Positions 27,548-36,421 of a stretch of 64,000 nt of DNA are shown here, in pieces; position 1 is the stretch's first letter, and each line of letters begins with the position of its first letter. The DNA is taken from positions 1 to 64,000 of the forward strand of contig NZ_CANSMR010000027.1 in NCBI RefSeq assembly GCF_947648125.1, read 5' to 3'. The notes under the pieces were generated by a model. It worked only from the letters and a program-made list of their open reading frames with translations. It ran no database searches and was not told where the DNA came from. A program made the translations under genes and the position numbers. The stretch comes from an uncultured Bradyrhizobium sp. (lineage in GTDB: Bacteria; Pseudomonadota; Alphaproteobacteria; Rhizobiales; Xanthobacteraceae).

Positions 27548-28375
27548 TCAGGCCACCTTCTCCGTGTTCGCGGCGGCGGACGTGATAAACGCCTGCACGC
27601 CGAACCGCGCAAAGTAGCCAACGTCCGCCCGCCCGATCTGCACCAGGACCTTCGTAAGCGCGTCGGCCAACAGGCAGGTCGGAGCAATGACCGAATAAGC
27701 CGAGTCTGGAGGCTGAATTGAACGGAGCGTTCCTTCCGCCGCCCCCTTGCACACGGTCAGGACGGCCGCGGAGGTCGCAATCGCCGCGTTGCGCAGGAGC
27801 CCTGCCTGTACGATCTGGCGATCTTCACCGGGACAGCGGATGTAGACGGGCTGGGCCGTTTCGCCGATCACGCGCATGTCGCCGCCGGCATTGACCAGGG
27901 CTTCGCGCACCCCGTGGGCCCGCAAGACGCCGATGGCGCGATCGACTGCAAAGCCCTTGGCGATGCCGCCAAAGTCGAGGGCGATATTCGCCGAGAACCT
28001 GACCCGGTCGTCGGACATGAGCTCAACCGCCGCGAACGTTCCTCCTCTGACATGCCCGAGGCCCTGCGACGGCAACGAGCCGCGCTGCATTGCCTCATGA
28101 CCGACAGCACAATCGAACAGGCCGTCCGTTGCATCGAACAGCGAACGTGCCCTGCGCAGCACACTCGCCGTCCAGGGGTCAACGACTACGGGCCGAGATG
28201 CGGCTTGGCGGTTGAGACGTGACAAATCGCTGTCGGGATCACGAAAGCTCATCAGGCGATGCACTCGCGCGACCGCCGCGAAGGCGGCGTCGACCGCCCG
28301 CACCAGGGCCAGCTCGGCAAGGCCAACCGCGCTGATTTCGACGAAAGTTCCCAGCAGCGGGCGTGCACGTCTCAT
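27548..28375 (-). CDS. apbE: ApbE-family FAD:protein FMN transferase
   Basis: Transfers FMN from FAD to a Thr/Ser of a partner protein in the periplasm. The 275-residue product has the conserved LDFGGIAKGFAVDRA (about 133-147), VNAGGDMR (161-168) and APTCLLADALTKVL (231-244), which hold the FAD and Mg2+. There is no obvious lipoprotein signal; a start further upstream overlaps the FMN-binding gene, so it may be exported in another way or act in the cytoplasm. The ATGA overlap with the gene upstream implies coupled translation with its probable substrate. Confidence 0.9.
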   Translation of the reverse strand: MRRARPLLGTFVEISAVGLAELALVRAVDAAFAAVARVHRLMSFRDPDSDLSRLNRQAASRPVVVDPWTASVLRRARSLFDATDGLFDCAVGHEAMQRGSLPSQGLGHVRGGTFAAVELMSDDRVRFSANIALDFGGIAKGFAVDRAIGVLRAHGVREALVNAGGDMRVIGETAQPVYIRCPGEDRQIVQAGLLRNAAIATSAAVLTVCKGAAEGTLRSIQPPDSAYSVIAPTCLLADALTKVLVQIGRADVGYFARFGVQAFITSAAANTEKVA

Positions 28376-28818
28376 CCCCGCACCTTCAAATTTTGCAGGA
28401 CCCGTTTGACGCCGTCAGTGACGTGCTTCGACGACAACGTGGCACCGCTGATGTTCTTGATGTCGGCGCCAAGCTGCAGTGGCGAGCTCGCGCTCTTGCC
28501 GACAAATTGCGAGCGCCAGGAGGCATCGCGCACCTCGTAGCCATAGGACTCCCGGTAGTCCATGATCTCGATCTGCTTGACCGTCCCGTTTGGATTGATG
28601 CCGATCGCGACCGTAATATATTCGTGCTTGCCGACCACGCGCTCAACGACGAAATAGCCGCCGTTCGACGTCCGCCACGTATTCGATTGCCCCGTACCGG
28701 TGAATGTCGCACCGGGAAAAATAGTGCGCTGTGCCTGCTCGACGGAGAAATAAGTCGTCGCATAGGCCGGAGTGGAAATCGCGGCGACCGGGAGCCAGAT
28801 CCAATGACTTGCCTTCAT
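28372..28818 (-). CDS. secreted FMN-binding-domain protein (flavinylated)
   Basis: A 148-residue periplasmic protein with a signal peptide (about 1-20, ending PAYA) and an FMN_bind domain. The flavinylation motif SGATLSS is at residues 124-130, with Thr127 the expected FMN attachment site, as in NqrC/RnfG. The domain is single, with no membrane anchor, so the product is probably a soluble periplasmic electron carrier. ApbE is coded immediately downstream. Partners are probably the membrane protein at 27005 and the outer-membrane protein upstream. Confidence 0.9.
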   Translation of the reverse strand: MKASHWIWLPVAAISTPAYATTYFSVEQAQRTIFPGATFTGTGQSNTWRTSNGGYFVVERVVGKHEYITVAIGINPNGTVKQIEIMDYRESYGYEVRDASWRSQFVGKSASSPLQLGADIKNISGATLSSKHVTDGVKRVLQNLKVRG

Positions 28819-28829
28819 CGTAAGGTCCT

Positions 28830-29864
28830 TCAGAAGGTGTAGCCGGCTTTGAGCCGGAAACGGAAGCGCTCGAAATCATTGTCGAGCACGAGATGATTCA
28901 CCAGCGAGCCCGGCACCGTGTCGGTGTGCACCGTCGCCCAGGGCATCTGCCAGAGCGCGGTCGCAGTGAAGAAGAAACGCTCGCCGCCGAAATGAATAGT
29001 GGGGCCGAGATAGTAGCCGCTGTTCGAGAGGTGCGTGAAGTTGAAGCTGTTGTACTCGAGCTCGTTAACAAGCTCGACTCCTGCCGACCAATTCTCGATG
29101 AAGCGGTAGGAGACGGCGAGCGCGAAATTGACGTCGGTTTCCTCCTGCCAGTTGAAGACAGTTGGGTTGTCATCGCTGGGCAGGTTGCGGAATTCGGGCG
29201 CATAGGTGAAATTGAACGCGACGGTCAACAGATCGTCCAGAAAGTTCTTCTGCACGATGACCTTGTTCTCCAGCTCGAAGAAATTTTTCCCGATCGTCGG
29301 CTCGGTGTAGAGCGCAAGACCGATACCGTCGGTGTAGGGGCTGAGAATCCGGTAGATCAGCTCGCCCGAAACGCCGGTGAAACGCTTCGCGTTGAAGTAA
29401 TCGTCCGGACCGGCAGCGTAGTCGGCGAACTGCTCGGGCGGGGTCGTCGCATTAAAGGGGCCATTGTGATAGGCCTGCGTCCAAGCGTAGTTGAGATAGA
29501 TGGCCGCCTGAAGATTGCTGGACAGACCATATTCGAACTCGGTCCGGCCTTCGATCTGATCGTAGGTGCCGCCGTTCTTCTGATGCCGCCAAGTTAGCCA
29601 TTGCTCGACCTCCTTACCGCCTTGAGGCAGCAGATCGGTCGTGTAGACAAAGGCAAACATGGACTCTTCGGCGAAGGCGGAAGAAGCAACCAGCGACAAT
29701 ATCACCGCGAGCAGGACGGCATACGCCAAATGACCAGCGTATATCGATAGTCGTCTCGCGCCCGCTCGCTCGCGGCCGCTTCGTTTCTCGCTCGATCGCA
29801 CCGTCGGCAACCGAGATGAACCCAGACCAGATCTTCCAACCATCGCCACCCCCATTGGGCTCAT
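28830..29864 (-). CDS. outer-membrane beta-barrel-like protein (DUF6662-like)
   Basis: A secreted protein of about 344 residues. A hydrophobic signal segment (AYAVLLAVILSLVASSAFA) is followed by alternating aromatic strands such as MFAFVYTTDLLPQGGKEVEQ and FEYGLSSNLQAAIYLNY, and the chain ends in an aromatic residue (LKAGYTF), the outer-membrane insertion signal. I think it is DUF6662, but cannot verify. The start is uncertain: 29864 is one of three close ATGs with no strong ribosome site. It lies 11 bp upstream of the FMN-binding gene. It may be a channel for iron, haem or electron-acceptor traffic. Confidence 0.7.
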   Translation of the reverse strand: MSPMGVAMVGRSGLGSSRLPTVRSSEKRSGRERAGARRLSIYAGHLAYAVLLAVILSLVASSAFAEESMFAFVYTTDLLPQGGKEVEQWLTWRHQKNGGTYDQIEGRTEFEYGLSSNLQAAIYLNYAWTQAYHNGPFNATTPPEQFADYAAGPDDYFNAKRFTGVSGELIYRILSPYTDGIGLALYTEPTIGKNFFELENKVIVQKNFLDDLLTVAFNFTYAPEFRNLPSDDNPTVFNWQEETDVNFALAVSYRFIENWSAGVELVNELEYNSFNFTHLSNSGYYLGPTIHFGGERFFFTATALWQMPWATVHTDTVPGSLVNHLVLDNDFERFRFRLKAGYTF

Positions 29865-29980
29865 GCCAAGATGAGTTCTTTGGCTGGCTTCCTCCGCTCT
29901 TCGCAAAGGTGGCTGGCTAGGAACGTGAATGCTTAACGCGCCGCACGAGAATCCCCGATTCGACGCCGGCGCTCTCTTCG

Positions 29981-30160
29981 CTACTTCGTCAAGATAAGCT
30001 TGCCCGCGGCTGTCAATTGCAGCCGATAGAACTCCTCTTCATGCTTGATAAGCAGCAGCCGCTCGCCTCCGAGGAGATCTCGGCTGTTCACCGCACGCGG
30101 CGCAGTCTGCGAGGACTGCGCAATAACCGATCTGCTGACGTGAGCCGATTTGTCCACCAT
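29981..30160 (-). CDS. hemP: hemin uptake protein HemP
   Basis: A 59-residue gene, easily missed. The product starts MVDKSAHVSRSV and ends with the HemP core: VNSRDLLGGERLLLIKHEEE, then FYRLQLTAAGKLILTK. The ATG at 30160 follows GGGAAAG. HemP is a small cytosolic protein of haem/iron uptake loci, and in related bacteria it promotes expression of the haem receptor. It is the first gene of the minus-strand cluster here, about 116 bp upstream of the outer-membrane-like gene. Its presence links the flavin module to iron or haem. Confidence 0.88.
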   Translation of the reverse strand: MVDKSAHVSRSVIAQSSQTAPRAVNSRDLLGGERLLLIKHEEEFYRLQLTAAGKLILTK

Positions 30161-30202
30161 CGCTTTCCCAAACGCCCGCTACAGCACACATCCATCTCCG
30201 CC

Positions 30203-30222
30203 GAGGTCATAGCCATGACCTC
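30203..30222. promoter_or_regulatory. palindrome upstream of hemP
   Basis: GAGGTCAT and ATGACCTC form an exact 8-bp inverted repeat around AGCC, 43 bp upstream of the hemP ATG. It could be an operator, but does not match the Irr/ICE, RirA or Fur patterns I know. The 30161-30460 spacer is otherwise AT-richer (47-58% GC in lines I counted) and holds no supported gene apart from the repeat at its end. Confidence 0.4.
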
Positions 30223-30413
30223 CGGCAGACTTGTCCGCTCGAAATTCAAAGTTAGAGCCCCGCCAATTCGTCCCCTGCGGAGCACGCCAGGCGACAGCTA
30301 AGTAGTCATCCGGCTCGAAGTGGAATTAAGCTGCAATGCTGGTCCGAGACAATATGCCTCAGCTAGAATCCATCTAATGGTCGAGACCACCTCGTGGGAA
30401 GCGACGAGGTGAA

Positions 30414-30460
30414 GACCGCCTGCTCACAGCAAGCTGAAGAGCATCTGTCGGGACTGCTAA
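30414..30460 (+). pseudogene. direct repeat, right copy: degraded 3' fragment of the small secreted gene
   Basis: Homologous to the last ~47 bp of the 26627 gene, frame-shifted by an indel, and ending in a TAA where the parent has TAG. It abuts the nasA stop codon (30461). Together with the intact copy it marks the edges of the hemP-apbE block. Confidence 0.7.
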
Positions 30461-33124
30461 TCAGGACGCGATCGCCTGCCGCGGCTGCGCGGTGGCGCCG
30501 ATCAGCTTGCCGATCTCGGGCTTGCAGCCGCCGCAATTGGTACCGGCCTTCAGGCATCGGCCGATCGCCTCGACGCTGTCGGCGCCCTTCCTGATCTCGG
30601 CGGTGATTTGGTGCCGTCCGACGCTGAAGCAGGAGCAGACGATCGGACCAACATCCTCGCCCGCGCCGAACGGCCGCCCGGCCAGCAGCGCCATCCGCGC
30701 ATTGGCCGACAATTGTTGCTCCGCGAACAACCCGGTCAGCCAGGCCCGCGACGGCAGCACGTGATCGGGCGCGATGAATACGCAGCCCTCGAGCCGGCCC
30801 TCGCGCACCGCTGCATAGCGGAAGCGGCCCGCGGCCGGATCGCGATAAGCAATCCATTCGATCTCGACGCCTTCGAGACCGAGCTGTGCCCGCGCCCAGT
30901 CGCGCCAGCTCTCCGGGCGGACGTCGAGCGCAAGCTCCAGCCGCGTGCAATCGCCGGCCTTGCCGTAAACCCAGTATCCGCTCGCCGGACGTTTGATCGC
31001 ATCGCGGCTCAGGATGAAGGCGTGCCATTTCGGCGCGTAAGGATCGGCCTTGATCGGCGTATGCTTCGACTCCGGCTGGCCGGACAACGGATCGACCGCC
31101 GGATTGACCAGCGCGTTGACGCGGCCCGCGCCGGCGAATTCCTCGTTCCAGTGCATCGGCACGAACACGCAGCCGCGGCGCTGGTCGGCGCTGACCACGA
31201 CGCGCGCGATCATCTCGCCCCAGCTGCTGGTCAGCCGCACCAGTCCTTCGTTTTGCAGCCCGGCCTGCCGCGCATCCTCGGGATGAAACTCGGCATAGGG
31301 CTCGAAGATATGCGACAGCAGCCGTCCGGTTTTCCCGGTCCGGGTCATGGTGTGCCACTGATCGCGGACACGGCCAGTGTTGAGCACCAGCGGAAAGTCG
31401 CGGCTGGTCGCATGCCGCGCCGCGCGCGGCGCGACCGGCACGAAGCGCGCCTTGCGGTCGGGCGTGAAAAACTTTTGGCTCTCGAACATCCGCGGCGTGC
31501 CGGCCGGATGGTCCGATGTCACCGGCCACTGCACCGGCGCCAACGCGTCATAGGCGCCGTCATCGAGCGCGGCGAGCGCCGAGATGTCGAAATCGCGCTG
31601 GCCGTTATTCTCGAAGCCCGACAATTCGGCATGCTCGCGGAACACGTCCGCCGCCGAGGCGTAGTCGAAGCCCGGATATCCCATGCGGGCGGCGACGTCG
31701 CAGATGATGCGCCAGTCGGCGCGCGCTTCGCCGGGCGCGGCGAGGAACGGTCGCTGCCGCGAGATCCGGCGCTCGGAATTGGTGACGGTGCCGTCCTTCT
31801 CGCCCCACGCCAGCGCCGGCAGCAGCACATCGGCATGCCGCGTGGTGTCGGTGTCGCGCATGCAATCGGTCACCACGACGAGTTCGCAGGCGTCGAGCGC
31901 GGCGCGCGCGCGGTCGGCATCGGGCAGGCTCACCACCGGGTTGGTCGAGATGACCCACACCGCCTTGATGCGGCCGTCGGCGATCGCATCGAACATGTCG
32001 ACCGCCTTCAGCCCGCCCTTCTCCGCGATGACCGGCGCGCGCCAGAACCGCTGCACCAGCTCGCGATGCGCCGGGTTCTCGATCTCCATATGCGCGGCCA
32101 GCTGGTTGGCCAGCCCGCCGACCTCGCGGCCGCCCATTGCGTTGGGTTGCCCGGTCAGCGAGAACGGCCCCATGCCGGGACGGCCGATGCGCCCGGTCAC
32201 GAGATGGCAGTTGATGATGGCGTTGACCTTGTCGACGCCGCTCGACGACTGGTTGATGCCTTGCGAATACAGCGTGACGACGCGCTCGGTCTTCGTGAAC
32301 CAGTCGAAGAACAGCCCGACCGCGCCTTCGCTCAGCCCACAGGTCGCAGCCGTCTGCGCCAGGGTCTGGCCGGCCACCTGCTTGAGGGCGTCGACGATCC
32401 CCGTCGTGCAATTGCCGACAAAGCTGCGATCGACTGCATTGCTGCCGGCCATGAACGCGAACAGCCCGTTGAACAGCACCGAGTCGCTGCCGGAGCGCAG
32501 CGGCAGATGCAGATCGGCGCCCTCGCAGGTCGCGGTGCGGCGCGGATCGATCACCACGATCTTGCACGCCGGGTTCTTCTCCTTCGCCGCCAGCATGCGC
32601 TGGTGCAGGATCGGATGGCACCAGGCGGCGTTGGAGCCGACCAGTACCAGCAAGTCCGCCTGCTCGAGATCCTCGTAGCAGCCCGGCACGGTGTCGCTGC
32701 CGAAGGCGCGCTTGTGCCCGGCGACGCTGGAGGCCATGCACAGCCGCGAATTGGTGTCGATATTGGCGGTGCCGACAAAGCCCTTGGCGAGCTTGTTGAT
32801 GACGTAATAGTCCTCGGTCAGCAGCTGGCCGGAGACATAGAACGCGACCGCGTCGGGCCCGTGCTCGCGGATAACCTTGTTAAAGCCGTCGGCGACACGA
32901 TCGAGCGCGTCGTCCCACGCCGCGGGCAGGCCATCGACGACAGGCTCGAGCAGACGCCCGTCGAGATCGATGGTCTCGGCGAGCGCCGAGCCCTTGCTGC
33001 AGAGCCGGCCGAAATTGGCCGGATGCTGCTTGTCTCCTTCGACCCGGACGGCGCCCGCCGCGTCCCTCGACGCAATGACGCCACAACCGACACCGCAATA
33101 GGGACACGTGGTCTTGACGGACAT
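30461..33124 (-). CDS. nasA: assimilatory nitrate reductase, catalytic subunit
   Basis: A cytoplasmic molybdenum bis-MGD enzyme reducing nitrate to nitrite. The 887-residue product has an N-terminal [4Fe-4S] site (Cys7, Cys10, Cys14, Cys42 in TTCPYCGVGCG and LCSKGSA), a molybdopterin oxidoreductase domain, a MopB-binding C-terminal domain and an extra BFD-like [2Fe-2S] segment (VCSCFSVG ... NCGGCKPEIG, about 830-870), a form known as NasA. It is the third gene after nirB and nirD on the minus strand. A weak start elsewhere is not needed; the ATG at 33124 fits. Confidence 0.95.
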   Translation of the reverse strand: MSVKTTCPYCGVGCGVIASRDAAGAVRVEGDKQHPANFGRLCSKGSALAETIDLDGRLLEPVVDGLPAAWDDALDRVADGFNKVIREHGPDAVAFYVSGQLLTEDYYVINKLAKGFVGTANIDTNSRLCMASSVAGHKRAFGSDTVPGCYEDLEQADLLVLVGSNAAWCHPILHQRMLAAKEKNPACKIVVIDPRRTATCEGADLHLPLRSGSDSVLFNGLFAFMAGSNAVDRSFVGNCTTGIVDALKQVAGQTLAQTAATCGLSEGAVGLFFDWFTKTERVVTLYSQGINQSSSGVDKVNAIINCHLVTGRIGRPGMGPFSLTGQPNAMGGREVGGLANQLAAHMEIENPAHRELVQRFWRAPVIAEKGGLKAVDMFDAIADGRIKAVWVISTNPVVSLPDADRARAALDACELVVVTDCMRDTDTTRHADVLLPALAWGEKDGTVTNSERRISRQRPFLAAPGEARADWRIICDVAARMGYPGFDYASAADVFREHAELSGFENNGQRDFDISALAALDDGAYDALAPVQWPVTSDHPAGTPRMFESQKFFTPDRKARFVPVAPRAARHATSRDFPLVLNTGRVRDQWHTMTRTGKTGRLLSHIFEPYAEFHPEDARQAGLQNEGLVRLTSSWGEMIARVVVSADQRRGCVFVPMHWNEEFAGAGRVNALVNPAVDPLSGQPESKHTPIKADPYAPKWHAFILSRDAIKRPASGYWVYGKAGDCTRLELALDVRPESWRDWARAQLGLEGVEIEWIAYRDPAAGRFRYAAVREGRLEGCVFIAPDHVLPSRAWLTGLFAEQQLSANARMALLAGRPFGAGEDVGPIVCSCFSVGRHQITAEIRKGADSVEAIGRCLKAGTNCGGCKPEIGKLIGATAQPRQAIAS

Positions 33125-33145
33125 GGCTGGCCGATCCTTGCCCGC

Positions 33146-33475
33146 TCAGCTCACCGCAGCCGACTGCCGCACCGACAGCCAGACAATTCCGTTCTCAACC
33201 TTGGCCGGATGGGTATGCGTGCAGCCCTCGTCGGGCGCGACCGCCTGCCCGCTCGCCAGCTCAATGACGAAATTATGCAGCGGACAGGTCACGCGCTTGT
33301 TGTGCACGATGCCCTGCGACAGCGGACCGCCTTTGTGCGGGCAGCGGTCGTCGAGCGCGAACACCTCGTCGCTCTCGGTTCGGAACACCGCGATGTTGCC
33401 GCTTGGGGTGCGCACCACGCGCGAGCCGAGCCGCGGAATGTCGTCGAGCGCGCCGATTTCGATCCAGCTGGTCAT
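33146..33475 (-). CDS. nirD: nitrite reductase (NADH) small subunit
   Basis: A 109-residue Rieske-like protein, the small subunit of the assimilatory NADH nitrite reductase. It starts MTSWIEIGALDDIPRLGSRV and contains CPHKGGPLSQG and CPLHNFVIEL, retaining both Cys-His pairs of a Rieske [2Fe-2S] site, whereas many NirD proteins have lost them. Its ATG overlaps the nirB stop (ATGA), indicating coupled translation. A longer frame reading into nirB is a shadow. Confidence 0.94.
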   Translation of the reverse strand: MTSWIEIGALDDIPRLGSRVVRTPSGNIAVFRTESDEVFALDDRCPHKGGPLSQGIVHNKRVTCPLHNFVIELASGQAVAPDEGCTHTHPAKVENGIVWLSVRQSAAVS

Positions 33476-35931
33476 GCGAGCTCCAATTCGGCGAGAGGTG
33501 CGAACTCGTTGCGGTCGACGCCGCGGCTGGCGCGCTCGGCCCACGGATCGGTCTGCGCGAACTGCTGCGAATGGGCAAAGCGGGCGAACAGCGCCTTGCG
33601 GTTGGTAATGTCGTCGACCACCCGCTTCCTGATCTGCTCGAGACCGACGCGATCGCACCATTTGTACATGCGCTCGAGATACCAGCCCTCCTCGCGGTAA
33701 AGCTGGGTCAGCGCCACGATCACCTCGAGCGTCTCGTCCTCGGTCTCGACCTTGGTCAGGAACTCGGTGCCCTTGATGTGCAAGCCCGCGGCGCCGGCAA
33801 AATGGATCTCGTAGCCGGAATCGACGCAGACCACGCCGACGTCCTTGCAGGTCGCTTCCGCGCAGTTGCGCGGGCAGCCCGAGACGCCGAGCTTGACCTT
33901 GGCCGGCGTCCACGAGCCCCACATGAACTTCTCGAGCTTGACGCCGAGACCGGTTGAGTCCTGGGTGCCGAAGCGGCACCATTCCGAGCCGACGCAGGTC
34001 TTCACCGTGCGCAAGCCCTTGGCGTAGGCATGGCCCGACACCATGCCGGCGTCGTTGAGATCGGCCCACACCGCCGGAAGGTCCTCTTTCTTGACGCCGA
34101 GCAGGTCGATGCGCTGGCCGCCGGTGACCTTCACCGTCGGGATGTTGAACTTCTCGGCGACATCGGCGATGGCGCGCAGCTCGCTCGGCGTGGTGACGCC
34201 GCCCCACATCCGCGGCACCACCGAATAGGTGCCGTCCTTCTGGATATTGGCGTGGACGCGCTCATTGATGAAGCGCGACTGCTGGTCGTCGCGATACTCG
34301 CCCGGCCAGGTCGCGAGCAGATAGTAATTGAGCGCCGGACGGCAGGAATGGCAGCCGTTGAGCGTCTTCCACTCCATGAAGCGCATGACGGCGGGAATGG
34401 TCTTGAGCTGCTGCTCGACGATGACGCGGCGGACGTCGTCGTGGCTGTGATCGGTGCACTTGCACAGCGGCTTGACCTTCGGCGCCGCCGAATAGTCGCC
34501 GCCGAGCGTGAACGCCAACACCTGCTCGACCAGGCCGGTGCAGGAGCCGCAGGACGACGACGCCTTGGTATGGGCGCGGACGTCGTCGAGCGTGAACAAC
34601 TTCTTCTCGGAGATTGCCTTGACGATCGTGCCCTTGCAGACGCCGTTGCAGCCGCAGATCTCGGTCTCGTCGCTCATCGCGGCAACCGAGTTCTGGCCGC
34701 TGACGCCGCCCTCGCCGAGATTGGCGGCGCCGAACACCAGGCGCTCGCGCATATGCGAGACGTCGGTGCCGTCCCGCAAATGCTGGAAGTACCAGGGACC
34801 GTCGATGGTGTCGCCATAGAGCACCGCGCCGACGATCTTCTTGTCCTTCAGGATGATGCGCTTGTAGACGCCGCGATTGGCGTCCTGCAGCACGATCTCC
34901 TCCTTGTCCGGGCCTGGCGCGAAGTCGCCGGCCGAGAACAGGTCGATGCCGGTGACCTTCAGCTTGGTCGAGGTGACCGAGCCGTCATAGGTGGCAAAGC
35001 CCTTCATCGCGAGGTGGTTGGCGCAGACCTTGGCCTGGTCGAACAGCGGCGCGACGAGACCATAGGTCTGGCGGCGATGCTGCACGCATTCGCCCACCGC
35101 ATAGATGCGGCCGTCATAGGTCTGCATGGTGTCGGAGACGACGATGCCGCGCTCGCAGTAAAGCCCGGCCTTCTTGGCGAGCTCGAAGTTCGGGCGGATG
35201 CCGACCGCCATCACCACGAGATCGGCCGCCAGCTCGGTGCCGTCGCCGAAGCGCACGCCGGTGACGCGGTCCTCGCCCAGGATCGCCTGGGTCTGCGCCG
35301 GCATCTTGAACACCATGCCGCGCTCTTCCAGCGACTTGCGCAGCAGTCCGCCGGCCACCGGATCGAGCTGGCGCTCCATCAGGGTGTCGAGCAGATGCAC
35401 CACCGTGACGTTCATGCCGCGCTTCATCAGCCCGTTGGCGGCTTCGAGGCCCAAGAGGCCGCCGCCGATCACGACTGCGTTGCGATAGTCGGTCGAGGCC
35501 TTGATCATGCGATCGACATCATAGATGTCGCGGAAGCCGATCACGCCCGGCAGGTCCTTGCCCGGCAGCGGCAGCATGATCGGATTTGAGCCGGTCGCGA
35601 TCAAAAGGCGGTCATAGGGAACGCGCTCGCCGGTCTCGGTGACCACTTCACACGTGCGGCGATCGATCATGCTGATCGTCTCGCCCTTGCGCAGCGTGAT
35701 GTTGTTGTCCTCGTACCAATCGACGGTGTTGAGCATGATGTCGTCGACGGTCTTCTCGCCGGCGAGCACCGGCGACAGCAGGATGCGGTTGTAATTGCCG
35801 TAAGGCTCGGAGCCGAACACCGTGATGTCGTAGAGATCGGGGGCGCGCTCGAGCAGCGCCTCAACCGTGCGGATGCCGGCCATCCCGTTGCCGATCACCA
35901 CGAGCTTCTGCTTGGTCACTTTGTCGAGCAT
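33472..35931 (-). CDS. nirB: nitrite reductase (NADH) large subunit
   Basis: Reduces nitrite to ammonium in the cytoplasm with NADH. The 819-residue product has an N-terminal FAD/NAD pyridine-nucleotide oxidoreductase domain (VVIGNGMAGIRTVEALLERA at about 11-30; VVIGGGLLGLEAANGLMKRG near 150), a BFD-like [2Fe-2S] region (CGCNGVCKG and SSCGSCTGL), and a C-terminal ferrodoxin-like/sirohaem domain (CVGSEWCRFG and GVSGCPRNCAEATCKD). It heads nirB-nirD-nasA. Length is normal for the family. Confidence 0.96.
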   Translation of the reverse strand: MLDKVTKQKLVVIGNGMAGIRTVEALLERAPDLYDITVFGSEPYGNYNRILLSPVLAGEKTVDDIMLNTVDWYEDNNITLRKGETISMIDRRTCEVVTETGERVPYDRLLIATGSNPIMLPLPGKDLPGVIGFRDIYDVDRMIKASTDYRNAVVIGGGLLGLEAANGLMKRGMNVTVVHLLDTLMERQLDPVAGGLLRKSLEERGMVFKMPAQTQAILGEDRVTGVRFGDGTELAADLVVMAVGIRPNFELAKKAGLYCERGIVVSDTMQTYDGRIYAVGECVQHRRQTYGLVAPLFDQAKVCANHLAMKGFATYDGSVTSTKLKVTGIDLFSAGDFAPGPDKEEIVLQDANRGVYKRIILKDKKIVGAVLYGDTIDGPWYFQHLRDGTDVSHMRERLVFGAANLGEGGVSGQNSVAAMSDETEICGCNGVCKGTIVKAISEKKLFTLDDVRAHTKASSSCGSCTGLVEQVLAFTLGGDYSAAPKVKPLCKCTDHSHDDVRRVIVEQQLKTIPAVMRFMEWKTLNGCHSCRPALNYYLLATWPGEYRDDQQSRFINERVHANIQKDGTYSVVPRMWGGVTTPSELRAIADVAEKFNIPTVKVTGGQRIDLLGVKKEDLPAVWADLNDAGMVSGHAYAKGLRTVKTCVGSEWCRFGTQDSTGLGVKLEKFMWGSWTPAKVKLGVSGCPRNCAEATCKDVGVVCVDSGYEIHFAGAAGLHIKGTEFLTKVETEDETLEVIVALTQLYREEGWYLERMYKWCDRVGLEQIRKRVVDDITNRKALFARFAHSQQFAQTDPWAERASRGVDRNEFAPLAELELA

Positions 35932-36077
35932 GGTCTGCCTTTCAATTCCGACGGCGCTACGCAGCGACGCGGTGTGCGTCGTTGATGGGCACCGATAAAG
36001 GTTTGGAGTTGTAGGAAGCCCAGCCGCGGGCGCAGACCGTCTTCGATGACGACCGATGTTCCGTTATTGACTGATAT

Positions 36078-36093
36078 TCAAAACGCGTGCCAA
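36078..36093 (-). promoter_or_regulatory. candidate sigma-54 promoter of nirB-nirD-nasA
   Basis: The minus strand reads TTGGCAC-N5-TTGA, i.e. an exact -24 and a -12 with GA for GC, about 145 bp upstream of the nirB ATG. The similar but exact element before narK supports shared control. Between it and nirB a short stem (CGACGC/GCGTCG, 35965-35981) could belong to an antitermination leader. Confidence 0.4.
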
Positions 36094-36421
36094 CTCGGTG
36101 CGGACGAATTTTTCTGCAGAATCAACGGCTTTTCTGCGACCTCGCATGTGCCTGATGACGCGCCGCGCGGCCGGCTGGCCGAATTTTTAGCCACGCCGAT
36201 GATCTCTTGTGCATCACAGCATCAGCAGCGGCGACGGCGCTCGCGAACCCGCCGCGGATACGCCATCGCGCGCTCGTGACGCATCGCACAAGAAAGCATC
36301 AGCGTGCGCGTTTACGCGGCGGCGCTTGCTGCAAGCCACGCCAATTCCGATCGCCGAACTTGGTTCGCGATCTCGCGGCAACGTCTTGCGACTGCAAGGC
36401 AAAGCGACGCGATCGATTCGA

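Noticed and set aside
30017..30301. Plus-strand frame of 94 codons in the hemP region
   Set aside because: The complementary strand carries hemP with family sequence and a ribosome site; this frame has neither.
30608..33700. Plus-strand frame of 1030 codons
   Set aside because: Antisense to nasA and nirD, with low-complexity Arg/Ala composition and no domain.
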